Part shown: positions 8,001-17,079 of the stretch, piece after piece
How positions within the stretch are numbered: the stretch's first letter is position 1
How the letters are laid out: each line of letters starts with the position of its first letter
Origin: Pectobacterium sp013449375
GTDB lineage: Bacteria > Pseudomonadota > Gammaproteobacteria > Enterobacterales > Enterobacteriaceae
Direction: 5' to 3' (one strand)
DNA length: 64,000 bases
Assembly (NCBI RefSeq): GCF_048593165.1
Contig: NZ_CP184271.1
Position numbers and translations under genes: made by a program
Notes under the pieces: generated by a model
Database searches by the model: none
What the model saw: only the letters and a program-made list of their open reading frames with translations
What the model was told of the DNA's origin: nothing

Positions 8001-9581
8001 TTAAAGCGCGTTTTCAACTGCTTCGCGTATCGTTTTGACGTGAAGTCCGTAAACCACCTGTACGTTGTTACCCTGCCGGATAACGGCTTTCGCACCGGTG
8101 CTCTTAAGCTGTTGTTCATCTACCAGATTCGGGTCGATCAGCGTGACCCGCAGGCGGGTGTAGCAGTTATCCACCACCTCGATATTCGGTTTACCGCCCA
8201 GCCCGGCGATGATGGTGGCGCCGACAGGTGGAGCATCACCTTTCACCGCGTCCGGTGTTTTTACCTGACCTTCGGTTTTGGCCTGATATTCGGTTTTAGA
8301 ATAAAGCCGTGTTTCTTCTTCGTCGGTTTCACGCCCCGGTGTTGGCATGTCGAAATACAGAATCAGGAAGCGGAAGACGAAGAAGTAAATCACCGACATC
8401 GTCAGTCCGACCGCGATGTACATTGGCCAGTTGGATTTTTCAATGCCTAGCGGAAGGTTATAAAGCAGGAAGTCGATGACGCCGTTGGCGCCAATCGCAT
8501 GCACGCCCATGATGGAGAACAGCATCATGCCTATGCCGGTCAATACGGCGTGGACGGCAAACAGCATGGGCGCGACGAACAGGAAGGAGAACTCTAGCGG
8601 CTCGGTGACGCCCAGTAAGAAAGAGGTAAAAGCGGCCGGAATCAGGATGGCTTTGGCAGCCAGACGTTTCTCTGGCTTAGCCGTGACATACATCGCCAGC
8701 GCAGCGGCAGTCAGACCAAACATTTTACTGATACCGCGCGCATCCCAGACCACGGTTGAACTCAACTGCTTGACGTCCTGACAGGCCATTTCAGCAAAAT
8801 AGATGTTGCGTGCGCCTTGGTACAGCTTGCCGCATACCTCTGCGGTTCCGCCCAGTTCGGTGTATAGGAACGGGGTATAGACCAGATGATGCAGCCCGGT
8901 GGGGATCAGCACGCGTTCCAGAAAGCCATAAATGGCGATGCCAACAGGGCCTGCCCCTTTAATCGCGAAGGCCAGCCAGGTAATGCCGTGCTGAGCAAAC
9001 GGCCACAGCGCGCTCATCGCAAAGCCCAGCGCAATCGCCAGCGGAATAACCAGAATGGCGACGAAGCAGTGGCCGGAATAGATCGCCATGACGCCGTTAA
9101 ACTGTTTACTGGAATAGCGGTTATACAGGTAGCCTGCGAATCCGCCGATCAGAATGCCGGCGAAAACGCCCATTTCCAGTACCTGAACGCCCAGCACCAT
9201 ACCTTGTCCGGCGGCGCGCATCTCTGCGGCTGGCACGAGCTTGCCCTGTAATTGCAGCGTGATATTCATGGCGTTAATGAAGATGATGAACATCACCAGA
9301 CCGATCAACGCAGCGTAGCCCTTATCGCGTTTCGCCAGTCCAATCGGGATCCCAACGGCGAACACCAGCGCCAAATTAGCCAGAATCGCCACGGCAGATT
9401 TGGACACCAGTTGACCAAAATCCTGAATCAAAGGGTGATTAAGCAAAGGGACATAGCCCGCTAAATTGCCGTTACCAAACACGTTCCCAAATGCGATGAA
9501 TAGCCCGACAATCGGGAGGATCAGCACCGGCCCATACAGGGACTTGCCGAAATTTTGCAATGCATTGACCGCTCTTTTCAT
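8001..9581 (-). CDS. PTS alpha-glucoside transporter subunit IICB
   Basis: Inner-membrane phosphotransferase permease of 526 residues. The EIIC part (about 1-420) has many hydrophobic segments and the glucose-superfamily motif GVTEPLEF. The EIIB domain at the C-terminus carries the phosphorylated cysteine in NCYTRLRV (Cys 473). No EIIA domain is present, so a glucose-type EIIA encoded elsewhere must act in trans. It resembles GlvC/AglA/MalX-type alpha-glucoside transporters with IIB fused. It is the first gene of an operon with the downstream GH4 enzyme, whose product hydrolyses the imported 6-phosphosugar. Confidence 0.9.
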   Translation of the reverse strand: MKRAVNALQNFGKSLYGPVLILPIVGLFIAFGNVFGNGNLAGYVPLLNHPLIQDFGQLVSKSAVAILANLALVFAVGIPIGLAKRDKGYAALIGLVMFIIFINAMNITLQLQGKLVPAAEMRAAGQGMVLGVQVLEMGVFAGILIGGFAGYLYNRYSSKQFNGVMAIYSGHCFVAILVIPLAIALGFAMSALWPFAQHGITWLAFAIKGAGPVGIAIYGFLERVLIPTGLHHLVYTPFLYTELGGTAEVCGKLYQGARNIYFAEMACQDVKQLSSTVVWDARGISKMFGLTAAALAMYVTAKPEKRLAAKAILIPAAFTSFLLGVTEPLEFSFLFVAPMLFAVHAVLTGIGMMLFSIMGVHAIGANGVIDFLLYNLPLGIEKSNWPMYIAVGLTMSVIYFFVFRFLILYFDMPTPGRETDEEETRLYSKTEYQAKTEGQVKTPDAVKGDAPPVGATIIAGLGGKPNIEVVDNCYTRLRVTLIDPNLVDEQQLKSTGAKAVIRQGNNVQVVYGLHVKTIREAVENAL

Positions 9582-9940
9582 TATCAGCCCTCTTACTGGC
9601 CATTATGGTGGGTATAGCAGCAAGGCTAGCAGCGAATGATAAAGAGATTCCATTTATCTTGTTGTTTTAAAAACAAATAACCTATAACGTTACAAGTAAC
9701 CTTCAGAACTGTGATCGCCGATGATTTGTTACATTCAGCGCAGTGGCTGTGGGGGACGAAAACGTGCGATGCCTGAACGTTAATGAAGGGAAAATGAGAG
9801 GTAATATTTTTTTAATAAAATGTTATTTCCTTGGTAGGCAACAAAGGTCTCTGCACCTATAATTTGCGCCACTTTCACTGGCCGGGTATACAATTCTTAT
9901 AATCCGGCTGCAATCTGACAGTTTAGTTAATGAGGTCAAT
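9582..9940. promoter_or_regulatory. Divergent control region between the PTS operon and ndk
   Basis: No gene is visible in these 359 bases. The half next to the PTS gene is AT-rich and contains AACGTTACAAGTAACC, partly palindromic, plus a TGTGATCG half-site that could bind CRP; both are only candidates. On the ndk side two TATAAT hexamers are seen at 9858-9863 and 9898-9903, the second about 40 bases before the ndk ATG. A GAGGTC ribosome binding site precedes ndk. Confidence 0.45.
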
Positions 9941-10369
9941 ATGACGATAGAACGTACCTTCTCCATCGTAAAACCTAATGCGGTTGCCAAGAATGCGATT
10001 GGTTCAATTTACGCACGCTTTGAAAGCGCGGGTTTTACCCTTGTTGCGGCTAAAATGCTGCGTCTGAGCCGTGAGCAGGCGGAAGGTTTCTACGCTGAAC
10101 ATAAAGGCAAGCCATTCTTTGATGGCCTGGTCGAATTCATGATGTCTGGCCCAATCATGGTGCAGGTGCTGGAAGGTGAAAACGCGGTTCAACGTAACCG
10201 TGACATTATGGGTGCTACAAACCCGGCAAATGCACTGGCGGGAACGCTGCGTGCTGATTACGCGGATAGCTTCACAGCGAACGCGGTACACGGTTCTGAT
10301 TCCATTGAATCCGCTCAGCGTGAAATCGCTTATTTCTTCAGCGACGACGAAATCTGTCCGCGCGCCTAA
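9941..10369 (+). CDS. ndk: Nucleoside diphosphate kinase
   Basis: Enzyme of 142 residues transferring the gamma phosphate of ATP to nucleoside diphosphates through a phosphohistidine. The catalytic histidine is His117 in NAVHGSDS, and KPNAV at 11-15 is the other family landmark. Length equals the enterobacterial enzyme. It stands alone with its own promoter region, followed by rlmN, the usual order in enterobacteria. Confidence 0.97.
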   Translation: MTIERTFSIVKPNAVAKNAIGSIYARFESAGFTLVAAKMLRLSREQAEGFYAEHKGKPFFDGLVEFMMSGPIMVQVLEGENAVQRNRDIMGATNPANALAGTLRADYADSFTANAVHGSDSIESAQREIAYFFSDDEICPRA

Positions 10370-10644
10370 TTCCGCCTACTCGGTAATAGCACGCACGATG
10401 CGTTTTTGTGCGTGATAACAGGTGAGCGCCTGTGATATTGCTTTGTTTCGTCGCGTGAGTGTGCGATGCCAACGCAATGACACAGAAAAAAAGCGGTGAT
10501 GGTAGCTTACCTGTTTTAAACTTTGTACAATGCTGCGCCCTGGATGAGCCTATACTTGTCTGGGGCGTTTCTTTGGTCATGACCATCGAACTCAACCCTC
10601 TTTTTTAGCGCCATAACGTGTAACAACGAGGCCAGGATCTACCA

Positions 10645-11904
10645 ATGTCTAAGCAAATCGTGTCTGAAATCATCGTGCCTGAAACAGCCGCATCTACAAC
10701 TATCGCGTCTACAACTACTACCGTATCCGAGCAAACCGTGTCCGAATTCTCTCCGGCGTCCGCTGATGCCTCCCAATCCGTTAAAACCAGTGCGGAAAAA
10801 ATTAACCTGCTGGATCTTAACCGTCAGCAAATGCGTGACCTCTTCATATCGATGGGAGAGAAACCATTCCGCGCCGATCAGGTCATGAAGTGGATTTATC
10901 ACTACTGCTGTGATGACTTCAATCAGATGACGGATATCAACAAAGTCTTCCGTTCTAAATTGCAGGAAATCGCTGAAATTCGCGCACCTGAAGTGGTGGA
11001 TGAACAGCGTTCTTCCGACGGCACGATTAAGTGGGCGATTCTGGTGGGCGGCCAGCGGGTCGAAACCGTTTATATTCCAGAAGAAGATCGCGCCACGCTG
11101 TGCGTATCGTCTCAGGTAGGTTGTGCGCTGGAGTGCAAATTCTGTTCAACGGCGCAGCAGGGCTTTAACCGTAACCTGCGCGTATCGGAAATTATCGGCC
11201 AGGTGTGGCGTGCGGCGAAAATCATCGGCGCTTTTAAAGTCACCGGTCAGCGCCCCATCACCAACGTGGTGATGATGGGTATGGGCGAACCGCTGCTGAA
11301 CCTGACTAACGTGGTGCCAGCGATGGAAATCATGCTGGATGATTTTGGTTTCGGTCTGTCCAAACGTCGTGTGACGCTGTCCACGTCTGGCGTCGTGCCT
11401 GCGTTGGATAAACTGGGCGATATGATTGATGTCGCGCTGGCGATTTCCCTGCATGCGCCGACCGACGACATCCGCAATGAAATCATGCCGATCAACAAAA
11501 AGTACAATATCGAGATGTTCCTGAGTGCAGTACGTCGCTATCTGGAAAAATCCAATGCGAATCAGGGACGTGTTACCGTTGAGTATGTGATGTTGGATCA
11601 TATCAATGATGGTACTGAGCATGCGCATCAACTGGCTGAATGCCTGAAAGATACGCCGTGCAAGATTAACCTGATTCCATGGAACCCGTTCCCGGGCGCG
11701 CCGTATGGCCGTAGCTCAAACAGCCGCGTTGACCGTTTCTCCAAGGTACTGATGGAGTATGGCTTCACGACGATCGTGCGTAAAACCCGTGGGGATGACA
11801 TTGATGCTGCCTGCGGCCAGCTGGCTGGTGAAGTCGTGGACAGAACCAAACGCACGCTGAAGAAGAAAATGGCGGGTGAACCTATCGCGGTGAAAGCGGT
11901 CTAA
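10645..11904 (+). CDS. rlmN: Dual-specificity 23S rRNA/tRNA adenine C2-methyltransferase RlmN
   Basis: Radical SAM enzyme that methylates A2503 of 23S rRNA and A37 of several tRNAs. The 4Fe-4S motif CxxxCxxC is at Cys160, 164 and 167, and the methyl-carrier cysteine lies in DIDAACGQLAG near residue 390. At 419 residues it is about 35 longer than E. coli RlmN; the extra part is a Ser/Thr-rich stretch at residues 10-50 before the conserved KINLLDLNRQQMRDLF. No internal ATG restores the usual length, so the extension appears real unless a GTG is used. Confidence 0.95.
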   Translation: MSKQIVSEIIVPETAASTTIASTTTTVSEQTVSEFSPASADASQSVKTSAEKINLLDLNRQQMRDLFISMGEKPFRADQVMKWIYHYCCDDFNQMTDINKVFRSKLQEIAEIRAPEVVDEQRSSDGTIKWAILVGGQRVETVYIPEEDRATLCVSSQVGCALECKFCSTAQQGFNRNLRVSEIIGQVWRAAKIIGAFKVTGQRPITNVVMMGMGEPLLNLTNVVPAMEIMLDDFGFGLSKRRVTLSTSGVVPALDKLGDMIDVALAISLHAPTDDIRNEIMPINKKYNIEMFLSAVRRYLEKSNANQGRVTVEYVMLDHINDGTEHAHQLAECLKDTPCKINLIPWNPFPGAPYGRSSNSRVDRFSKVLMEYGFTTIVRKTRGDDIDAACGQLAGEVVDRTKRTLKKKMAGEPIAVKAV

Positions 11905-11918
11905 AATCGAATGGCGTG

Positions 11919-11940
11919 GGTTAACGTGGAAGCGTTAACC
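11919..11940. repeat. Perfect inverted repeat after rlmN
   Basis: GGTTAACG, a 6-base loop and CGTTAACC form a perfect 8-bp stem 15 bases after the rlmN stop. No T-run follows, so it may be a weak terminator, an RNA-stabilising hairpin or a protein-binding site rather than a classical terminator. Confidence 0.5.
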
Positions 11941-12084
11941 TAACGTCTGCCGCTGAGATGCTTTGCAGGGCTAACGTGAGCAAATTGCGAAGCGCGCCGC
12001 GTTGTTGTCAGGTCTGACTGCCGCTCTGTTCATATTCAGGTAACCTCTCTGGTCTGGCAAGGATGACAAGGCGAGGAAACAGGG

Positions 12085-12864
12085 ATGGTGGCGTCTCTAT
12101 CACGGAGAATAGCGTTATTACAGGGAGTGTACTGGCTGAGTGGTCTGCTCGCGGTGCTGTTGCTGACGGGGTGTGTATATTCGCCTCAGGGTGCGACAAA
12201 TCCAGCGATCGCTCAAACCCGTTTGCAGTTGGGGCTGGCGTATCTGGCGCATAATAATCTGGATTCAGCTCGGCAGAATCTTGAAAAGGCGGTGGCGATT
12301 GCTCCGCTGGATTATCGAACACAATTGGGGATGGCGCTCTACGAGCAGCGGATAGGTGAAAACCGACTTGCCGAACAGCGCTATCAGCATGTGTTGAACA
12401 TGGCGCCGGAAAATGGCAGCGTCATGAATAATTACGGTGCGTTTCTGTGTAGTTTAGGGCAGTATGTAGCGGCGCAGCGACAGTTTAGTGCGGCTGCACA
12501 ACTTCCTGATTACAGTCAGGTTGCTGATGCGTTGGAAAATGCGGGATACTGCTTTTTCAATGCTGGGCAGAGTGAAAATGCGCGCAATTTATTAAGCCGG
12601 GCGCTGAGATATGACCCGACGAAAGGCAGTGCCTTGCTGGCGGAAGCAAACAAACAGTTTGATGCCGGGAAAAATGAGCAAGCGCGGCTGCTGCTTGATG
12701 TTTATCAGCATAGTCTTCCGGCCAGTGCCGAAAGCTTATGGTTACAGATTCGTTTCGCCGCGTTGGCGGGCCATGATGGCGATAAAGAACGTTATGGCAA
12801 CGTGCTGGCGCGAAGTTTTCCACAATCTAAACAGTACCAGCATTTCTTAGCTAATGAATACTGA
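12085..12864 (+). CDS. pilW: PilW/PilF-type TPR lipoprotein
   Basis: Outer-membrane-directed lipoprotein of 259 residues with tetratricopeptide repeats. The signal peptide ends in lipobox LLTGC with lipidated Cys30. TPR helices run from about residue 45 to 230 (RLQLGLAYLAHNNLDSARQNLEKA and similar). In type IV pilus systems PilW/PilF pilots the secretin to the outer membrane. The gene keeps this name in enterobacteria at the rlmN-rodZ position, although pilus genes are not seen here, so the actual partner is unknown. Its stop overlaps the rodZ start by 11 bases, indicating translational coupling. Confidence 0.85.
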   Translation: MVASLSRRIALLQGVYWLSGLLAVLLLTGCVYSPQGATNPAIAQTRLQLGLAYLAHNNLDSARQNLEKAVAIAPLDYRTQLGMALYEQRIGENRLAEQRYQHVLNMAPENGSVMNNYGAFLCSLGQYVAAQRQFSAAAQLPDYSQVADALENAGYCFFNAGQSENARNLLSRALRYDPTKGSALLAEANKQFDAGKNEQARLLLDVYQHSLPASAESLWLQIRFAALAGHDGDKERYGNVLARSFPQSKQYQHFLANEY

Positions 12865-13861
12865 AGCCACCCAAGATACAACAGAAGCAAAACTACCCGG
12901 TGAACGTCTGCGTGAGGCGCGTGAACGCCTTGGATTTACCCAGCAAACTATTGCCGAGCGTTTGTGCCTTAAAATCTCCACCGTTCGTGATATTGAAGAC
13001 GGTACAACGCCTGCCGATTTAGCGCCGACCTTTCTGCGCGGCTATGTTCGTTCTTATGCCAAGCTGGTTCATTTACCCGAAGATGAACTGCTTCCTGCTG
13101 TGGATAAACAGGCAATACCTAAAACGATCTCTGTCTCGCCAATGCAGAGTTTTTCGCTGAAAAAAAGCCGCAAAAAGCGTGATGGCTGGTTGATGACAAT
13201 CACCTGGCTGGTCGTGCTGGTTGTTCTGGGGCTGACGGGCGCATGGTGGTGGCAAAACCATCAGGCTCAGCAGGCTGAAATCAACAGCATGGTCGATCAC
13301 GCCAGTTCGATGCAGGCACAAACGGAAGGGCAGCCCGTTCCGCTGATGGACAACAGCGCACCGCAGGAAACGGCGACACCGAATTCTGCTGCGGCACCAG
13401 CTTCTACGCCAGTCGATCTGTCTGCGGCTGTCACGGCGACACCTTCAACGCCTTCTTCTTCTGCTTCCTCAACGACGCCATCAACGGCACCTTCCAGCCA
13501 ATCGCCTTCACAGGCAAATACTGCACAGCATCAGACTGCGGGTAATGGGCTGTTAGGCGCTGGGGCAGTCGCCCCCGCTGCGGGTACGGTAGCGGAGAGC
13601 AATCCGGTCTCTGCAGCCCATGCATTGGTTATGACTTTCACGGCCGATTGCTGGCTTGAAGTGACGGATGCCAGCGGCAAAAAACTGTTCAGCGGCATGC
13701 AGCGTAATGGTGGCACGCTGAATCTGGATGGTCAGTCACCCTATAAACTTAAAATTGGCGCACCTGCTGCCGTACAGATTCAATTTCAAGGCAAGCCGGT
13801 TGATTTAAGCCGCTTTGTGCGCAGCAGTCAGGTTGCGCGCCTGACGCTGACTGCAGAATAA
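12854..13861 (+). CDS. rodZ: Cytoskeletal protein RodZ
   Basis: Bitopic inner-membrane protein of 335 residues that ties MreB filaments to the cell-wall elongation machinery and keeps the rod shape. The cytoplasmic part is a Cro/HTH-like domain (about 15-80, GERLREARERLGFTQQTIAE). A basic patch precedes one transmembrane helix at about 111-133. The periplasmic side has a long Ser/Thr/Pro/Ala-rich linker (about 150-245) and a C-terminal beta domain of the DUF4115 type (about 250-335). It overlaps pilW by 11 bases. Confidence 0.93.
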   Translation: MNTEATQDTTEAKLPGERLREARERLGFTQQTIAERLCLKISTVRDIEDGTTPADLAPTFLRGYVRSYAKLVHLPEDELLPAVDKQAIPKTISVSPMQSFSLKKSRKKRDGWLMTITWLVVLVVLGLTGAWWWQNHQAQQAEINSMVDHASSMQAQTEGQPVPLMDNSAPQETATPNSAAAPASTPVDLSAAVTATPSTPSSSASSTTPSTAPSSQSPSQANTAQHQTAGNGLLGAGAVAPAAGTVAESNPVSAAHALVMTFTADCWLEVTDASGKKLFSGMQRNGGTLNLDGQSPYKLKIGAPAAVQIQFQGKPVDLSRFVRSSQVARLTLTAE

Positions 13862-13901
13862 CGTGTTGTTCAGGTAAGACTGCAATGTTGGAGATGAAGT
13901 A

Positions 13902-15023
13902 ATGCATAACGCTGCACCCATAACCCGTCGAAAATCAAAACGGATTTACGTCGGCAAGGTGCCTGTAGGTGATGGTGCGCCAATCGCGGTGCAATCCATG
14001 ACCAACACCCGAACCACCGACGTTGAAGCAACCGTCAATCAAATCAGATCGCTGGAGCGCGTGGGGGTGGATATTGTCCGCGTTTCCGTGCCAACGATGG
14101 ACGCGGCGGAAGCCTTTAAGCTTATTAAACAGCAGGTGAATGTTCCGCTCGTTGCCGATATCCATTTTGACTACCGTATCGCGCTGAAAGTCGCGGAGTA
14201 CGGCGTCGACTGTCTGCGCATTAACCCTGGTAATATTGGTAACGAAGAGCGTATTCGCTCGGTTGTCGATTGTGCGCGTTACAACAATATCCCGATCCGC
14301 ATTGGTGTGAACGGCGGTTCGCTGGAAAAAGATTTGCAGGAAAAATATGGTGAACCAACGCCGGAAGCGCTGTTGGAATCGGCGATGCGCCATGTCGATA
14401 TCCTCGATCGCCTGAACTTCGATCAGTTTAAAGTCAGCGTCAAAGCTTCTGACGTTTTTCTGGCAGTGCAGTCTTATCGCCTGTTGGCAGCGCGTATCGA
14501 TCAGCCGCTGCACCTTGGTATCACCGAAGCGGGTGGCGCACGTAGCGGCGCGGTGAAATCGGCTATCGGCCTCGGACTGTTGCTGTCTGAAGGCATTGGC
14601 GACACACTGCGTATCTCGCTGGCGGCTGATCCTGTTGAGGAAGTGAAAGTTGGCTTCGATATCCTGAAATCACTGCGCATTCGTTCACGCGGAATCAATT
14701 TCATTGCTTGCCCGACCTGCTCTCGTCAGGAGTTTGACGTGATCGGGACGGTGAACGCGCTGGAACAACGGTTGGAAGACATCATCACGCCGATGGATGT
14801 GTCGATTATCGGCTGCGTGGTAAATGGCCCCGGTGAAGCGCTGGTGTCGACCATTGGTGTCACGGGTGGACACAACAAGAGCGGCTTCTATGAAGATGGC
14901 GTGCGGCAGAGAGAGCGCTTCGATAACGAGCAGATGATCGATCAGTTAGAAGCTAAGATCCGCGCGAAAGCCTCCATGATGGACGAGAATCAGCGTATTA
15001 CCGTCAATCTGGTGGATAAATAA
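13902..15023 (+). CDS. ispG: 4-hydroxy-3-methylbut-2-enyl diphosphate synthase IspG
   Basis: Iron-sulfur enzyme of 373 residues for the penultimate step of the non-mevalonate isoprenoid pathway, converting MEcPP to HMBPP. The TIM-barrel domain occupies the first two thirds (AVQSMTNTRTTDVEAT near the N-terminus). The three cluster cysteines are in CPTC (near 270 and 273) and GCVVNGPGEA (near 305), the last followed by the glutamate ligand. Length matches E. coli IspG. GGAGATGA precedes the ATG. It lies between rodZ and hisS as in other enterobacteria. Confidence 0.97.
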   Translation: MHNAAPITRRKSKRIYVGKVPVGDGAPIAVQSMTNTRTTDVEATVNQIRSLERVGVDIVRVSVPTMDAAEAFKLIKQQVNVPLVADIHFDYRIALKVAEYGVDCLRINPGNIGNEERIRSVVDCARYNNIPIRIGVNGGSLEKDLQEKYGEPTPEALLESAMRHVDILDRLNFDQFKVSVKASDVFLAVQSYRLLAARIDQPLHLGITEAGGARSGAVKSAIGLGLLLSEGIGDTLRISLAADPVEEVKVGFDILKSLRIRSRGINFIACPTCSRQEFDVIGTVNALEQRLEDIITPMDVSIIGCVVNGPGEALVSTIGVTGGHNKSGFYEDGVRQRERFDNEQMIDQLEAKIRAKASMMDENQRITVNLVDK

Positions 15024-15033
15024 CCCTGACGGC

Positions 15034-15051
15034 GTGGCGGCATGCCGCCAC
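15034..15051. repeat. 18-bp perfect palindrome between ispG and hisS
   Basis: GTGGCGGCATGCCGCCAC is a perfect palindrome 10 bases after the ispG stop, flanked by further GGCG/CGCC pairing. No T-run follows. The position corresponds to the intergenic stretch in which E. coli encodes the small RNA SroE, but I cannot show sequence homology, so only a stable hairpin is claimed. Confidence 0.5.
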
Positions 15052-15160
15052 CCGCCTAATTCACGATTCCTGAACCCGATGGGGATGCCCCGCATTGAAG
15101 ATGCGACGACAATCCCTCTATAATCGGGTTTATTTTTTGAAAAACGCATAGAGAACTGAC

Positions 15161-16435
15161 GTGGCAAAAAATATTCAAGCCATTCGCGGCATGAACGATT
15201 ACCTGCCAGCCGAAACGGCATTGTGGCAGCGTATTGAAAACAGCCTGAAACAGGTGCTCAGCAGCTACGGCTATAGTGAGATCCGTACCCCGATAGTTGA
15301 GCAGACATCGCTGTTTAAACGTGCTATCGGTGAAGTGACTGATGTCGTTGAAAAAGAGATGTATACCTTTGACGATCGCAATGGTGATAGCCTGACATTG
15401 CGTCCTGAAAATACCGCAGGCTGCGTCCGCGCCGGTATTGAACACGGTATTTTCTATAATCAAGAACAGCGCCTGTGGTATGTCGGCCCGATGTTCCGCT
15501 ACGAACGTCCGCAGAAAGGGCGCTATCGCCAGTTCCATCAGTTGGGTTGTGAAGTGTTTGGTCTGCAAGGGCCGGATATCGATGCCGAACTGATCCTGAT
15601 GACGGCTCGCTGGTGGCGGGTGTTGGGCATTGCCGATCATGTGAAGCTGGAACTGAACTCGATCGGTTCATTAGCCGCGCGTGCGCGCTATCGCGAAGCG
15701 CTGGTTGCGTTCCTCGAACAGCATAAAGATCAGTTGGATGAAGACTGCCTGCGCCGGATGTACACCAACCCATTGCGCGTTCTGGATACGAAAAATCCGC
15801 AGATTCAGGTGCTGCTGAATGACGCACCCGTGCTGACGGATTATCTGGATGACGAATCGCGTGAGCACTTTGAAGCGTTGGGTGAACTTTTAACGCAGTC
15901 TGGTATCCCATATACCGTTAATCCGCGTCTGGTTCGTGGTCTGGATTACTATAACCGCACCGTATTTGAATGGGTCACCACCAGTCTGGGCGCGCAGGGC
16001 ACGGTCTGTGCTGGTGGGCGTTATGATGGTATGGTGGAACAATTAGGCGGGCACGCAACGCCAGCGGTCGGTTTTGCGATGGGCCTGGAGCGTCTGGTCC
16101 TGCTGGTGCAGTCGGTGAACCCAGATTTCAAAGCTCAGCCAAGTGTGGATGTTTATCTGATTTCTTCCGGTGCGGGAACGCAGGTTGCCGCCATGCAGTT
16201 GGCGGAGAAATTACGTGACGCGCTGCCGCAGTTGAAACTGATGACCAACTACGGCGGTGGCAACTTTAAGAAGCAGTTCGCTCGCGCGGATAAATGGGGC
16301 GCCCGCGTCGCATTGGTATTAGGCGAAAATGAAGTGGCGGTCGGTCAGGTTGTGGTTAAAAATCTGAGCAATGGCGAGCAGGATACATTGGCACAGGCCG
16401 ACGTCGTATCGCGGCTGGCAACGTTACTGGATTGA
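15161..16435 (+). CDS. hisS: Histidyl-tRNA synthetase
   Basis: Class II aminoacyl-tRNA synthetase of 424 residues charging tRNA-His. Class II motif 2 is seen in MFRYERPQKGRYRQFHQ, the histidine-specific motifs in LVRGLDYYNRTVFEW and AGGRYDGM, and motif 3 in GFAMGLERL. The C-terminal anticodon-binding domain covers about residues 330-420. A GTTTATTTTTT stretch and TATAAT just upstream are compatible with its own promoter. yfgM starts 13 bases after the stop. Confidence 0.97.
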   Translation: MAKNIQAIRGMNDYLPAETALWQRIENSLKQVLSSYGYSEIRTPIVEQTSLFKRAIGEVTDVVEKEMYTFDDRNGDSLTLRPENTAGCVRAGIEHGIFYNQEQRLWYVGPMFRYERPQKGRYRQFHQLGCEVFGLQGPDIDAELILMTARWWRVLGIADHVKLELNSIGSLAARARYREALVAFLEQHKDQLDEDCLRRMYTNPLRVLDTKNPQIQVLLNDAPVLTDYLDDESREHFEALGELLTQSGIPYTVNPRLVRGLDYYNRTVFEWVTTSLGAQGTVCAGGRYDGMVEQLGGHATPAVGFAMGLERLVLLVQSVNPDFKAQPSVDVYLISSGAGTQVAAMQLAEKLRDALPQLKLMTNYGGGNFKKQFARADKWGARVALVLGENEVAVGQVVVKNLSNGEQDTLAQADVVSRLATLLD

Positions 16436-16448
16436 GGAGAGAGACACC

Positions 16449-17069
16449 GTGGAAGTCTATACCACAGAGAATGAACAGGTTGATGCACTACGTCGTTTCC
16501 TCGCGGAGAACGGAAAGGCGTTAGTGGTCGGTGTTGTGCTGGGTGTTGGCGCACTGGTTGGCTGGCGTTTCTGGCAAAACCACCAAAATAATAGCGTGAT
16601 GGCTGCGTCTGCATCTTACCAGCAGGTGACGGAGCAACTGGCCGAAGGCAAAACCGACGCGATTGCGGCAACCGAGAAATTTACGGCCGAGAATAAAAAC
16701 GCTTATGGCGCGCTGGCTTCGCTGGAATTGGCTCGTCATTACGTCGATCTGAAAGATTTTGCGAAAGCAGAACAGCAATTGGTACAGGCGCTGTCACAGA
16801 CGAAAGATGCCGACCTGCTGGCGGTGGTTAACCTGCGTCTGGCGCGGGTTCAGCTACAGGAAAACAAAGCGGATGACGCGCTGAAAACACTGGATGCCAT
16901 CAAGCTGGAAGGCTGGGCATCGCAGGCTGCGGAAGTGCGTGGCGATATCCTGGTGAGCAAAGGGGATAATCAGGCCGCGCGTGATGCCTACAACAAAGGG
17001 TTGTCTTCCAATCCATCGCAGGCACAGCAAGCGTTACTGCGTATGAAACTGAATAACCTGTCCAGCTAA
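16449..17069 (+). CDS. yfgM: YfgM, ancillary SecYEG/periplasmic chaperone-network protein
   Basis: Inner-membrane protein of 206 residues with one N-terminal transmembrane segment (about residues 22-42, ALVVGVVLGVGALVGWRFW) and a periplasmic TPR-like domain. E. coli YfgM interacts with SecYEG and the chaperone PpiD. The start is GTG at 16449: AGGAGAGAGA lies at proper distance, and this gives exactly the family length and N-terminus EVYTTENEQVDALRRF. A longer frame from 16371 lies inside hisS and is not supported. It is cotranscribed with hisS and bamB. Confidence 0.92.
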   Translation: MEVYTTENEQVDALRRFLAENGKALVVGVVLGVGALVGWRFWQNHQNNSVMAASASYQQVTEQLAEGKTDAIAATEKFTAENKNAYGALASLELARHYVDLKDFAKAEQQLVQALSQTKDADLLAVVNLRLARVQLQENKADDALKTLDAIKLEGWASQAAEVRGDILVSKGDNQAARDAYNKGLSSNPSQAQQALLRMKLNNLSS

Positions 17070-17079
17070 GAGGAATTCC

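Noticed and set aside
15034..15051. Assignment of the ispG-hisS palindrome to the small RNA SroE
   Set aside because: Only the position agrees; no sequence identity could be shown, so it is listed only as a palindrome.
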